From assembly GCA_039990395.1 (NCBI GenBank), contig JBDXFZ010000111.1, forward strand, positions 96,626 to 160,625: 64,000 nucleotides of DNA, in the 5' to 3' direction. Source of the stretch: CALINF01 sp039990395. Lineage in GTDB: Bacteria; Pseudomonadota; Gammaproteobacteria; Pseudomonadales; Halieaceae. Of this stretch, positions 1 to 9,772 are shown piece by piece; positions within the stretch are counted from its first letter, which is position 1; each line of letters starts with the position of its first letter. Under the pieces are notes generated by a model. The model was not told the origin of the DNA, ran no database searches, and saw nothing but the letters and a program-made list of their open reading frames with translations. The position numbers were made by a program, and so were the translations under genes.

Positions 1-2862
1 TTCGAGATGGAGCGTGGAAATACTCAAAGTCTATCTAGCAATATGGTCTGGGCGTTCCACGAGGATGTCGAAGGAAATCTGTGGCTGGGGACTAACGGAG
101 GTGGACTAAATAAGTGGAGTCTAGAGGATAGGAAGAACCTAAACCCCATTTTTGAACACTACTCTGAAAACATTTCTCTTCCTTCGTCTGATATCTACGG
201 GATAAGGTCCGATCAATACGGAAATATATGGCTCTCCCACAATGGAGGGATTTCTACTCTGGACCCAATGACGCTCAAAACTAGACATTTCAATGTTAGA
301 GATGGTCTACAGGATTCTGAGTTCAATATGGGCGCTCACTTTCAGACAAAGTCCGGAGATATTCTTTTTGGAGGCATAAATGGATTCAATAGAATCGATA
401 CTGACCGAAGAATAACTCCTAGTTCTCCACCAGATGTGAGCATTGCGGAAATTCGTGTCATGAATCAAAGGCGTGAATTTGAATCTCCCTACAACCAGCT
501 TGAGGAGGTCGTACTATCGTACAAGGACACAATGTTTTCCGTAGATTACTTCGCTTCAGACTACTCCAACCCTACAGAAGTAAAATACGCATATAAGCTT
601 GAGGGAATAAATGATGAGTGGGTGATTGCAAATGATTCGCACAGCGCTTCGTTTACCACCCTCCCATCTGGTAGGTACACCTTACGGCTAGCTGCATCAA
701 GCCCAGATGGTGTATGGAACTGGGGTGGAAAGTCTCTAACTATTACCATGAAGCCAGCCCCCTGGTTTCATCCGATAGCATTTTCTATATATGCGGTCTT
801 TGCAGCGGGGCTAATGTTCTTAGCCTTCACCCGGCAGCAAAGGAAATCCAAAGCTGTCATTAAACGCCAGCGTGAGCTTGAAGAAAACGTCGCGGAAAGA
901 ACTAGAGACCTAGAAGAGGCGCGTTTGATCGCTGTTGAAGCCAACTCGGCTAAGTCCCAGTTTCTCGCGACAATGAGCCACGAAATTAGGACGCCGATGC
1001 ACGGAATGATAGGAATGACGGAGCTTCTATTACATACCACACTCTCGGAGCAACAAAGAAAATTCGCCCAGGCAGCTCACAACAGCGGTACATCCCTACT
1101 ACATATCATCAATGAGATACTCGACTTCTCCAAGCTGGAGGCTGAGAAAGTTGAACTAGAGAATACTGAATTTGAAATTTACCCACTGATTGAAGAAATC
1201 TGCTTTCTGCAAGCCGAACCCGCGGAGAGAAAAGGACTTTGCCTTACTAATAACCTTGAACCCAGCATGCCCGTGAAGATTATGGGAGACTCCACGAAGA
1301 TCAGGCAGGTTCTTATGAACCTAGTTGGGAACTCTATCAAATTTACTGAATACGGCCACGTTACTGTCAGAGCACAGTTCAAAGCGAAGCCAAACAATGA
1401 GCTTAGTGGGTTGCTCATACTGACAGTGTCAGATGAAGGAATAGGAATGCCCGAAGAGGTACAGAAAAAAGTTTTCGAGCCTTTTCAGCAAGCTGATTCC
1501 TCTACGACTAGGCAGTATGGCGGCACAGGTCTAGGGCTAAGCATTTCGAGAAAATATGTCGAGGTAATGCATGGCGATATCTCGGTATCTTCAACACCGG
1601 GGCAAGGGACTTCGATTACCGTATCACTACCAGTGGAGGCTATACATAGCAGTCAAAGTGCAAGTGACACTGCATTTAAAGCCATTTCTGCTTTAGTACT
1701 CTGCGAAGACATTTTCACCAGAAAAATGGTGCGATCCCAACTGGCACGACTTGGAGTGTCTACACAGTTCGCAAGTGATCTACCCAGCTTCTTGTCAGAC
1801 ACCGCTCATACCATCTATATGGTAGACGTAGCGAATGATAACGCGGACTCATTTTCTATAAGCCGCGCTGCTCTAGCCCACCAGAAAAACACCATCGTCC
1901 TAACGGGATTGACACACGATTCGACTACTGACTTTGGCGAGTCAAAGTTAATCTCTAAACCGATTTCTTCTAGATCCCTAGCCGAGGCTTTGGAGCAGTT
2001 GAGAGGCCCCCAAGAAACAACCCTTCGTAATGAGCAAGAATCGATTGAGCCGAATACATCGACTAAGCAGCGAGTGTTAGTTGCCGAAGATGTTGAAACC
2101 AATCAAAAAATCATTAGTGAAATGCTTTCAATACTTGGGTTTGAGGCGGTGCTGGCAAGCAACGGAAATCAAGCAGTAGAACTCTGGAAGAGTTCCGAAT
2201 TCGTAATGATACTCATGGATTGCCAAATGCCCGAAATGGACGGCTATGCCGCTACCGTGGCCATTCGCTTGTTAGAAAAATCTAATAGCAAAGCCAGCAC
2301 ACCAATAGTTGCTCTTACGGCTGGGATTAGCGCCGAAGAAAGACAGAAATGCTATGACTGCGGCATGAATGGTTACGTAAGCAAGCCCTTTACCTTAGCG
2401 GAGATAAGAAGCTCTTTAGACACTCACTTGAACGGCACAGAGAAGAAGCATCACATGGGTTTGAACGCAAAAATTCCTGATGATGCAATTGCCTCGGAAA
2501 CGCCAGAGATAGAGGACGAGATTAATCGACGGGCTATCCGGAATATACTAGAGGTTGAAAAGCAGACTGGCCGTCGTCTTCTCCCTGAGTTATACGATGG
2601 CTACTTAAAGCAAATGTCAGAGAAGCTCGAAGAGCTTGCCTGCCTGAAAACTGCTGATTCAGAAATTCAGATCTCGAAAGTAGCTCATGCGATGAAATCG
2701 ATGAGTGCTAATATGGGTGCCGAAGGCGTTGTGCTTGCCTGCACGCAGCTCGAGCGAGCAGCAAAAAATTCAGACCAAACCGCGGTAGAAGAGTGCACGA
2801 AACGAGTAAAGTCTGCATATCTATCTTTCAAACATGTTTTTTCACCCTCAGACTTTACCTAG
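1..2862 (+). CDS. Hybrid sensor histidine kinase/response regulator with propeller sensor (5'-truncated)
   Basis: The reading frame is open to the left edge, so the N-terminus and most of the sensor propeller are missing; the ATG at 7 is only the first Met in view (numbering below starts there). Visible order: two-component propeller repeats (about 10-140, e.g. NLWLGTNGGGL), Y_Y_Y domain (about 183-247), one membrane segment (about 254-275), coiled coil, HisKA with phospho-acceptor His325 in SHEIRTP, HATPase with N-box Asn438/Asn442 and glycine boxes DEGIGM and GGTGLGL, a short first receiver (Asp607, Lys651), a second canonical receiver (Asp738, Thr771, Lys793) and an Hpt domain with His894 in AHAMKSMS. 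This is a BvgS/BaeS-like phosphorelay, probably sensing a periplasmic ligand. The next gene starts inside its 3' end, so the two are co-translated. Confidence 0.93.
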   Translation, partial: FEMERGNTQSLSSNMVWAFHEDVEGNLWLGTNGGGLNKWSLEDRKNLNPIFEHYSENISLPSSDIYGIRSDQYGNIWLSHNGGISTLDPMTLKTRHFNVRDGLQDSEFNMGAHFQTKSGDILFGGINGFNRIDTDRRITPSSPPDVSIAEIRVMNQRREFESPYNQLEEVVLSYKDTMFSVDYFASDYSNPTEVKYAYKLEGINDEWVIANDSHSASFTTLPSGRYTLRLAASSPDGVWNWGGKSLTITMKPAPWFHPIAFSIYAVFAAGLMFLAFTRQQRKSKAVIKRQRELEENVAERTRDLEEARLIAVEANSAKSQFLATMSHEIRTPMHGMIGMTELLLHTTLSEQQRKFAQAAHNSGTSLLHIINEILDFSKLEAEKVELENTEFEIYPLIEEICFLQAEPAERKGLCLTNNLEPSMPVKIMGDSTKIRQVLMNLVGNSIKFTEYGHVTVRAQFKAKPNNELSGLLILTVSDEGIGMPEEVQKKVFEPFQQADSSTTRQYGGTGLGLSISRKYVEVMHGDISVSSTPGQGTSITVSLPVEAIHSSQSASDTAFKAISALVLCEDIFTRKMVRSQLARLGVSTQFASDLPSFLSDTAHTIYMVDVANDNADSFSISRAALAHQKNTIVLTGLTHDSTTDFGESKLISKPISSRSLAEALEQLRGPQETTLRNEQESIEPNTSTKQRVLVAEDVETNQKIISEMLSILGFEAVLASNGNQAVELWKSSEFVMILMDCQMPEMDGYAATVAIRLLEKSNSKASTPIVALTAGISAEERQKCYDCGMNGYVSKPFTLAEIRSSLDTHLNGTEKKHHMGLNAKIPDDAIASETPEIEDEINRRAIRNILEVEKQTGRRLLPELYDGYLKQMSEKLEELACLKTADSEIQISKVAHAMKSMSANMGAEGVVLACTQLERAAKNSDQTAVEECTKRVKSAYLSFKHVFSPSDFT

Positions 2863-5800
2863 AGCAGAGCTGCAAAGCATTGTATCTCACGCCCTGAGAG
2901 GATTTCTTACAGTCTTCGTTGCATTCATTTCGAGTCAAACTTGCGCAATTGAGTCCTACCCTAAGATGACCTATGCAGTCATTCCTAGTGCGATCAGCAC
3001 TGACTTGAAAAAGAGCACGGTTCTACGTGTACTAAAAGATCAATCCGGCGCTATTTGGTTCTATACTTTTGAGGGGCTGGTAAAATACGATGGTCGGAAT
3101 ATTCGGAATCTTGGCTTTCCCAAGCAGCTGAAGAATATTGGCATTTTCTCAGATGTTATATCTTTGCTTGAATCTGGCGAGGGATCGGTAAGTATCGTAA
3201 CTAACGACGGAATCTACCCACTAAGAGAAAGCGAAAGTGGCACCAAGCTGCGTCTATGGACCGAGAACCTCGCTAATGAGTATGGAGGCCTTAATGTTGC
3301 AAAAGCTTTCGCGCCCAATAGATTGCTTCTAGGATTTCGTGACGGAACAACCCTAGCCGTAAACCCTCAAACAAAAGAAGTGATATCCGCAATTGAATTG
3401 GTCGATGAGTTCGTCACAGGTGCGGAGAAGTCCCCTTCAGGTTCACACTATGTGATGACCAATCTAGGTAAGTTCTACTTGATTCATGTAGATGACTTTA
3501 GTGCAGATGCTATAGCCTCACCGAGCAACTGCCAGAGAATTGACAGCACTTTCTCTCACTTCCTAGTTATATCGGAGGCTAGATTTATCACCGCAACTGA
3601 GTCTGGAGAGGTTTTGGACATCGACCTGGATCGAAATCGATGCCTCAAAATTCATCTAAAGGATAAGTCAGGCACTACGTTGGAGCGTGCTAGGATTCAT
3701 GCGCTCGCTAAAGTTGAGGGAGCTGACTACGTTGTTATTGGCACTGATTCAGGTCTACATGGAATCCAAATTGGTGAGAGTTCCTTTCAGAATTCTCTTT
3801 GGGATGCTGAGCTACCCAGCACCGAGGTCACATCTCTAATGCCAGACTCGGAGACTGGAATCTGGGTCGGAACTTATCGCGGCCTATCATTGCTCACTAG
3901 GTCCTCCATCCTTGTGCGACTAGCAGATCGAGACCCCCACCTAAGTTCAATTATGTCGATAACCACTGAAAGTAAGTTTGGAACAATCATCGCAACCTAC
4001 AATCAACTTCTAACTAGTAAAGAGACAAAGGCACTCGAATCTTCACTTCCTACCAGCGTACCAGAATCTGTTCGAAGTACAGGCCAGGTTATGGCAACTG
4101 CATCCTCTTCGAGCGAAATAATTGTCGGGTATAGAGCCGCGGGGCTTATCAGGTACAACGTAAACTCGGGACACACGGCAAGATACACTACAACTAGCTC
4201 TCCCAGCTTATCCTCAAACCAGGTTTCAGCACTGCTCGTAGCAAGTTCAGGAGATCTATACGTTGGAACCTATGGCGGAGGCGTAAATATCGTACGCGAT
4301 GATAACCAAATCTATACGATTAGAAGCGCAGGCTCAGCACCATCTCTACCAAGTGATAATGTAATGCTACTGAAAGAAGATTCACAAGGTAGAGTTTGGT
4401 TTGGCACAGAGGCAGGCCTCGTGCGCTTCGATCCAGCGAGCAACTCAGTTAAGCAAGTATATTTCGATGCCGGTGATGACATCCTAAGTTTCGTCGCTTG
4501 GTGCCTCGCACTGACTAGCGAGGGCGAAATATTGGCAGGAACACCCGCTAACGGAATATTCGAAGTGAAGTCCGTAAAGGGTGAGAAACTCATAGCTGAA
4601 AGAATCTCAGAAGAACATCCATTAGACAGTATCGCCATATTCTCATTGGAAACATCTGAAGACGACTCTATATGGGCTTCGACGTCTAACGCTATCTGGC
4701 ATATCTACGACGACAACACTAAGGCAATTCGATATGGGGCGAGTGCGGGCCTAGGGTCCTTGGAGTTTGATCTAGCTGTTTCAGCAAAGGACTCCCAAGG
4801 CAACCTCTACTTCGGCGGCAGCAACGGCTACGCGGTCTTCAATCCAGCTGATATGGAGTTTGAGCGCAAGCCCTCCCCTATGCTACTCACTGGCCTTGAT
4901 ATCGCAGGAGACACGAGCACTCCAGCTACAGCGTTGCCCTATCTTCGTAACATCGAGATCTCTTATCGAGATCGTTTCATCACGTTTATGTTCAATGTCA
5001 TCGACTATTTTGACTCATCTCAGAACCGCTATCGTTATATGCTCGAAGGGTTCGATCCGGACTGGGTAGAAGCCGGAGATCGAGACTCTGCTACCTTTAC
5101 AAACCTCCCTGCGGGGCGCTACGTATTTCGTGCTCAGGGCTCAAATTCTGACGGGGTTTGGAATCGCGAAGGAGTAAGTATCAACCTCGTTGTTCATCCC
5201 GCACCCTGGAGAACCTGGTGGGCCTACGCCATCTACTTCTTAGTACTTGCTGGTCTTATCTGGTCGCTAAAAAAGACCTACGACACATACATGCTAAAAG
5301 AAAAAGCTACAGCTATGGCAGAGAGCATGAATCGAGCTGTAGAAGATGCAATGGACGACATTCAGGAGCAACTGGAGAATCAGGACAGTCTGGTAAGGCG
5401 ATTTCATCAGCGCAATCTCGATACGCTAGACCTCATCTCAAATCTGCAGGAGCCTGATTGGCCACGCAGGCAGAGTGGTAATCTTCCCGCTCTCGAGGCA
5501 CTGGAAACAACGCTTTCCTATAAAGGCGACCAGCTACTATTCGATCTGCAGGCGTGCGTAAACCTGATTATTGCGAAGGTACTAGCCGCCAATCCAGCGC
5601 AGACAGAGTCAATCAACACAATACTAGATGTCCCCAACGTGTTTCTGCCCGCCTCTCTCGGCTCGTATCTAGCTATAGCGCTATACGAGATCGCCGATGA
5701 TACAGTGGCAAACTTACCCGCGGAGGGTAGCTCGGGGAACTATATGCAAGTTGCTATTGGCAACGCAGAGGGATCAACTATTAGCCTCACGGTTCAATCC

Positions 5801-5992
5801 AGCTATTCGGCGGATCCAAACAGGGACTCTGCTCCAACATGGAAGGCCCGAAAAGCCGACCGTCTAGCGCATCTTGAGCGGCTGCTAGGAGCAATTGGTG
5901 CAACGTTAGAGGTTGATGAGAATCAGCACGATCGCGTCGTGGCTATCCTCCCACAAACAAATTTTAGCAGTCAGGCACATTCAACCGAATGA
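2834..5992 (+). CDS. Propeller/Y_Y_Y membrane sensor with decayed histidine-kinase-like C-terminus
   Basis: 1052 residues, overlapping the previous gene by 29 bases. A hydrophobic N-terminal stretch (about 22-37, ending SQTCA) looks like a signal peptide. Two-component propeller repeats follow (GIWVGTYRGLSLL at about 342, DLYVGTYGGGV at about 474, RVWFGTEAGLV at about 520), then a Y_Y_Y domain (about 715-788), one membrane helix (about 795-811) and a coiled coil. Residues 853-872 (LVRRFHQRNLDTLDLISNLQ) align in spacing with the HisKA_2 H-box, but the His normally just before Arg is Gln859. Residues about 905-1045 have the length and hydrophobic pattern of an HATPase, but I see neither an N-box Asn nor the DxGxG box. 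Likely a pseudokinase partner of the upstream hybrid kinase; the partner role is inferred. Confidence 0.82.
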   Translation: MFFHPQTLPRAELQSIVSHALRGFLTVFVAFISSQTCAIESYPKMTYAVIPSAISTDLKKSTVLRVLKDQSGAIWFYTFEGLVKYDGRNIRNLGFPKQLKNIGIFSDVISLLESGEGSVSIVTNDGIYPLRESESGTKLRLWTENLANEYGGLNVAKAFAPNRLLLGFRDGTTLAVNPQTKEVISAIELVDEFVTGAEKSPSGSHYVMTNLGKFYLIHVDDFSADAIASPSNCQRIDSTFSHFLVISEARFITATESGEVLDIDLDRNRCLKIHLKDKSGTTLERARIHALAKVEGADYVVIGTDSGLHGIQIGESSFQNSLWDAELPSTEVTSLMPDSETGIWVGTYRGLSLLTRSSILVRLADRDPHLSSIMSITTESKFGTIIATYNQLLTSKETKALESSLPTSVPESVRSTGQVMATASSSSEIIVGYRAAGLIRYNVNSGHTARYTTTSSPSLSSNQVSALLVASSGDLYVGTYGGGVNIVRDDNQIYTIRSAGSAPSLPSDNVMLLKEDSQGRVWFGTEAGLVRFDPASNSVKQVYFDAGDDILSFVAWCLALTSEGEILAGTPANGIFEVKSVKGEKLIAERISEEHPLDSIAIFSLETSEDDSIWASTSNAIWHIYDDNTKAIRYGASAGLGSLEFDLAVSAKDSQGNLYFGGSNGYAVFNPADMEFERKPSPMLLTGLDIAGDTSTPATALPYLRNIEISYRDRFITFMFNVIDYFDSSQNRYRYMLEGFDPDWVEAGDRDSATFTNLPAGRYVFRAQGSNSDGVWNREGVSINLVVHPAPWRTWWAYAIYFLVLAGLIWSLKKTYDTYMLKEKATAMAESMNRAVEDAMDDIQEQLENQDSLVRRFHQRNLDTLDLISNLQEPDWPRRQSGNLPALEALETTLSYKGDQLLFDLQACVNLIIAKVLAANPAQTESINTILDVPNVFLPASLGSYLAIALYEIADDTVANLPAEGSSGNYMQVAIGNAEGSTISLTVQSSYSADPNRDSAPTWKARKADRLAHLERLLGAIGATLEVDENQHDRVVAILPQTNFSSQAHSTE

Positions 5993-6897
5993 ACGACACA
6001 AAAAAGAAGCTACGACAAACCATTCTGCACAGACCGTGCCACCTGGTAGTTAGTTCGGGCAATATCAGCGCGAACGATGCTATTGATCTCGCCCTCACTG
6101 AGTTTAAACGAATTGAAAGTCTGCTTTCTTCCTACCAGCCCGGCAGTCTGATCTATGCACTCAATTCATCGGCTGGAACTGGCGAGTTTGTCGAGCTCAA
6201 TGCAGAAGCCCGTAGCCTGTTTTCTTTCGTCGACATGTTGTGGCAACAAAGCAACCAGCTATTTGATCCAACAACATCCGCAGCCCAGCCCCTGTACGGG
6301 AGCGAACGCACGATTTCCCGCCTTGAAAAAAGGATAGATGAGCTTCAGCCAAACATGGGCTGGCATAAACTCGAACTTACGGAATCCGGCGGGCGACTCC
6401 TAGAACCTGGCATGCGAATCGACCTAGACAGCATAGTAAGACCTTACGCTGTCGACAGAGTACGCAAGAAACTCATCGCCGCCGGTATCAAGCATGCGCT
6501 TATCGATCTTGATCACGACGTTGCAACTATTGGCACACAGCCAGATGGCTCTAACTGGCTAATTGGGCTGCGCTATCCCAAAGGCAATAGCGCGGCTATT
6601 TCTAGACTCAAGCTCAATCAGCAGGGTTACGCACTGCGAGGCAGTTTTGAACACTCACTCTCTATCAATGGGGAGCAGTTTGGACGGGCGATCAGCCCTA
6701 TCGATGGTTTACCGCTACTTGGCCCAATCAGTGTAGCGGTGGTCGCACAAAATTGCTTGGACGCGTGCAGTGCCGCAAACATAGCGCGCACCAAAACTGA
6801 GGCGGCAGCGCTGGACTGGCTTTCCAAACTGAACATGCCGTGGTTTGCCATCGATAGACAGGGCAAATGCCACGGCACACTTGCCTCAAAGAATTAG
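5989..6897 (+). CDS. Degenerate ApbE-like (FAD:protein FMN transferase family) protein
   Basis: 302 residues, starting in an ATGA overlap with the preceding sensor gene, so the three signalling genes form one operon. The fold signature of ApbE is traceable: RIESLLSSYQPGSLIYALN near 41-59, QLFDPTT at 90-96, IDLDSIVRPYAVDRV at 144-158 (family DLGGIAKGYAVD), and QFGRAISPIDGLPL (family YSHIIDPRTG). Key family residues are changed: the glycines before KGYAVD are lost, the nLGGd box reads IDLDHDVA, and the metal-binding DAxxT box reads LDACSAANI without Thr. There is no signal peptide or lipobox, unlike periplasmic ApbE. True flavin transfer therefore looks doubtful; it may bind flavin nucleotide or serve as a signalling partner. 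Family membership is fairly sure, function is not. Confidence 0.7.
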   Translation: MNDTKKKLRQTILHRPCHLVVSSGNISANDAIDLALTEFKRIESLLSSYQPGSLIYALNSSAGTGEFVELNAEARSLFSFVDMLWQQSNQLFDPTTSAAQPLYGSERTISRLEKRIDELQPNMGWHKLELTESGGRLLEPGMRIDLDSIVRPYAVDRVRKKLIAAGIKHALIDLDHDVATIGTQPDGSNWLIGLRYPKGNSAAISRLKLNQQGYALRGSFEHSLSINGEQFGRAISPIDGLPLLGPISVAVVAQNCLDACSAANIARTKTEAAALDWLSKLNMPWFAIDRQGKCHGTLASKN

Positions 6898-7652
6898 CAG
6901 CCTTTGAATCTAGCCGCCCGCTTTTCACGTTGAGCAGCAAACCCTTCCTGTAGATCCTCTGAGTTGGCGCATTGATCAGCCAGTGCCTGAGCGCTTGGGT
7001 AATCAATACCTCCCGAAGCGGCTTGCTGAAGTATTGATTTCATTGCTCTAACGCTTAGTGGCGCTAAGCCGGCAATATGCTGAGCAAACTCATCAGCTTT
7101 TTCTTCTAGCTGGGCAGGCAGAACCAGATGGTCGAGAAAGCCTATCTCCAGCATGGATTGAGAATCAAACGTTTCAGAGGCAACAAGAATTCGCTTGGCT
7201 ACATTTACCCCCAGCCGCTCTACGAATCGATTGATGCCACTTAGCGGATAGCAAAGTCCTATCGCGGCGGCTGGTACGCGCAGCCTGGAGCCTTCTACTC
7301 CAATTCTAAAATCACAGCTCAGCGCCAGCTCTACACCACCGCCAAATACATTGCCGTTAAGTGCGCAAACTGTTGGGATCTCAAGAGCCGCCAGTTGATC
7401 TGTAGTATTTTGAAAGGTATCGGGGTGGATCTCACCTGCATTCAACTGCGCCAATGACGCGCCTGCGCAGAACGTCTTGTCACCGGCACCGGTAACGACC
7501 AACACCCTCGCCTGCGCGTCGCCGGCTATGTGCGTCATATGATCCTGCAGCGCTTCCAACTCGTGCTGGCCTAATGAATTATGCTTTTCAGGCACATTTA
7601 GCGTTAACCGGGCGATATGGCCCTCGCGACTATACTGAACTGTATCGGTCAT
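6894..7652 (-). CDS. Enoyl-CoA hydratase/isomerase family protein
   Basis: About 252 residues from the ATG at 7652, chosen because AGGAGG lies just upstream; a longer frame reaches 7721 but has no such site. Crotonase fold signatures: the N-terminal strand with NVPEKHNSLG, the oxyanion-hole region GDKTFCAGASL, and ALNGNVFGGGVELALSCDFRIG, which forms the CoA-binding core. The position of the usual second catalytic Glu (RLGVNVAKRILVAS region) lacks a clear Glu, so the exact reaction (hydratase, isomerase or other crotonase chemistry) is open. The gene converges on the ApbE-like gene with a 4-base overlap of the 3' ends and is divergent from the tag gene. Probably part of acyl-CoA breakdown together with the thioesterase and dehydrogenases nearby. 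Confidence 0.88.
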   Translation of the reverse strand: MTDTVQYSREGHIARLTLNVPEKHNSLGQHELEALQDHMTHIAGDAQARVLVVTGAGDKTFCAGASLAQLNAGEIHPDTFQNTTDQLAALEIPTVCALNGNVFGGGVELALSCDFRIGVEGSRLRVPAAAIGLCYPLSGINRFVERLGVNVAKRILVASETFDSQSMLEIGFLDHLVLPAQLEEKADEFAQHIAGLAPLSVRAMKSILQQAASGGIDYPSAQALADQCANSEDLQEGFAAQREKRAARFKGC

Positions 7653-7773
7653 ACGACCTCCTGCTACGTGTATATTCAAAGTGTGGCATACCACATCATT
7701 GGTCGCCACATATGTAGACAAGCTCCAGTCCGCTTACCATACTCAACCTTGTCACAGGTCAAGGAGAAGTCCA

Positions 7774-8346
7774 TTGAAGACACGTTGCCAGTGGTGTGGT
7801 GATGACCCGCTGTACGTCAAATACCACGATGAGGAATGGGGTGTGCCCGTAAGGGATGACCACACACTGTTCGAGTTTCTAATGCTTGAGGGCGCTCAGG
7901 CTGGGCTATCCTGGATCACCATTTTGAGAAAGCGCGAGGGTTATCGTGCCTTGTTCGACAATTTCGATGCCGAAAAAGTGGCGCGATACTCTGACAAAAA
8001 GCTGGAAAAGATCTTACTAGACGCACGCATCATCCGTAATCGCCTTAAGGTATTCGGGGCGCGCAAGAACGCTCGTGCATTTCTTCAAGCGCAAGAAGAC
8101 TACGGCAGTTTTGCCGATTACCTGTGGGGCTTTGTTGATAACACGCCCATACAGAATCACTGGGCATCGATGGCAGATGTACCTGCCACAACCCCTGTAT
8201 CCGACGGCATGAGCAAAGACATGAAAAAACGCGGGTTCACATTTGTTGGCTCTACCATTATGTACGCCCATATGCAGGCAACAGGCATGGTCAACGACCA
8301 CACGGATGACTGCTTTCGGTACAAAGAATGCCAAAAATTGGCCTGA
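7774..8346 (+). CDS. tag: DNA-3-methyladenine glycosylase I
   Basis: About 190 residues from a TTG at 7774, preceded by AAGGAG at good spacing; this start aligns with E. coli Tag, whereas the longer in-frame ATG at 7681 adds 31 unrelated residues. Tag excises 3-methyladenine from alkylated DNA as the first step of base excision repair. Strong family matches are CQWCGDDPLYVKYHDEEWGVP at the N-terminus, EGAQAGLSWITILRKRE, DARIIRNR, and KKRGFTFVGSTIMYAHMQA with VNDH near the C-terminus. The zinc ligands of the family are present: an N-terminal Cys, the His of YHDEEWG, and His and Cys in DHTDDCF. It stands alone, divergent from the hydratase gene and just before the MATE gene. Confidence 0.96.
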   Translation: MKTRCQWCGDDPLYVKYHDEEWGVPVRDDHTLFEFLMLEGAQAGLSWITILRKREGYRALFDNFDAEKVARYSDKKLEKILLDARIIRNRLKVFGARKNARAFLQAQEDYGSFADYLWGFVDNTPIQNHWASMADVPATTPVSDGMSKDMKKRGFTFVGSTIMYAHMQATGMVNDHTDDCFRYKECQKLA

Positions 8347-8398
8347 GTCGGCTCGGTGATAGCTGCTAAACTGGAGGGCTTCCTAAAGAGAATTCCAC

Positions 8399-9772
8399 TT
8401 GCCAGACCATGAACTGCCAAGTCGCGAATCTACCAGTCTTCGGATATGGCAGCTGGCGTGGCCCACCATTACATCCTACCTGCTGTTCACGCTGGTGGGT
8501 TTCATGCACATCAAAATCGCTTCTGGCCTTGGTACACAAGCCGTAGCAGCAGTCACCACGGGTCACCGCATTTTCTTCCTGATTCAAGCTGTACTGATGG
8601 GTATATCAGTAGCAGCAACGGCCATTATCTCCCGCGCATGGGGTGCCAACGATATCCGTGGCGCCGAGATGGCATCCTGGACGTCCCTTGGGGTGTCTAT
8701 GATTATCGCCGCCATTCTCGCCATTCCCGTACTGCTTATTCCTGAAACCCTCGCAGGGCTCTTCGGGTTAGATGATGCCACCACCAAAGAGGCTGCCGGG
8801 TTCATTTTCTGGTTCGGTATTTTCAACATCGCCACGGCCGTCAACATGATGCTGCAAACGGCACTTCGGGCCACTGGAGATGTCATTACTCCCCTGTATT
8901 TTCTCTGTGTGAGCTCCATGCTGAACCTGCTGTTCGGCTATAGCCTAGCCTATGGCTGGGGGCCCCTGCCCGCACTGGGTGTAGCTGGCGTGGCATTAGG
9001 CGGCGGCTCTGCAGCACTCATTGTTACCCTCACGTTCGCTACTGTTTGGTGGAAGGGACATTTCGGGCTCAAGCCGATCAAAAAGCTCGCTATCGACCGC
9101 ACTGCCGCACGCCAATTGGCCGTTATCGGCGCACCCTCCATGCTCGAGCAAGGCATCATCCAAGTGGCATTCCTGCTGTTTTTCTCCATCGTTGCCCAGT
9201 ACGGAAATATGCCCTACGCCGCCTATGGTATTGGTATAAGCATTGTGTCCTTTTCTATCGTCGTGGGCTTTGGCTTCGGCATTGCCGCTGCAACCCTTGT
9301 GGGGCAACAGTTGGGCGCTGGAAGACCCGACCTAGCGATTGGCGCTGGATGGCGGGCGCTGCGCATGGGCGTAGGCGCCATGAGCCTGTTCTCCTTACTA
9401 CTGGCGTGGTTTGCACGCGATCTGGCGCAATTCATGATCGACGACCCCGATGTCATCGACTACACAGCGGCGTTCATCTATATCATCGCGCTAGCCCAAC
9501 CCTTTATGGCGGTTGAAATGGCACTAGCGGGCGCATTGCGTGGCGCTGGCGATACGCGCTTTCCCTTGCTAACCACATTTTGTGGCCTGTTCCTCGGCCG
9601 ACTACTGCCTGCATGGGTGTTCTACAAACTGGGGCTGTCGGTTTACTGGATCTTCGTGGTTATGCTGTTTGACTACATTCTCAAAGCCACCATGATGATC
9701 TGGTACTACAAGTCGCATAAGTGGGTGAACGTGAATCTGGCAGAACTGCAGGGAAATTCCACGATTACATAG
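8399..9772 (+). CDS. MATE family efflux transporter
   Basis: 457 residues starting at a TTG (8399-8401) preceded by AAAGAG. About twelve hydrophobic segments arranged as two homologous halves fit a multidrug and toxin extrusion (MATE/NorM/DinF) exporter, which couples Na+ or H+ entry to export of cationic compounds across the inner membrane. Recognisable family stretches are WPTITSYLLFTLVGFMHIKIAS at the N-terminus, ISVAATAIISRAWGA, GIAAATLVGQQLGAGRPDLA in the second half, and GALRGAGDTRFPLL late in the protein. The double-TetR regulator gene starts 98 bases downstream on the same strand and could control it, although no operator was identified. Confidence 0.93.
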   Translation: MPDHELPSRESTSLRIWQLAWPTITSYLLFTLVGFMHIKIASGLGTQAVAAVTTGHRIFFLIQAVLMGISVAATAIISRAWGANDIRGAEMASWTSLGVSMIIAAILAIPVLLIPETLAGLFGLDDATTKEAAGFIFWFGIFNIATAVNMMLQTALRATGDVITPLYFLCVSSMLNLLFGYSLAYGWGPLPALGVAGVALGGGSAALIVTLTFATVWWKGHFGLKPIKKLAIDRTAARQLAVIGAPSMLEQGIIQVAFLLFFSIVAQYGNMPYAAYGIGISIVSFSIVVGFGFGIAAATLVGQQLGAGRPDLAIGAGWRALRMGVGAMSLFSLLLAWFARDLAQFMIDDPDVIDYTAAFIYIIALAQPFMAVEMALAGALRGAGDTRFPLLTTFCGLFLGRLLPAWVFYKLGLSVYWIFVVMLFDYILKATMMIWYYKSHKWVNVNLAELQGNSTIT

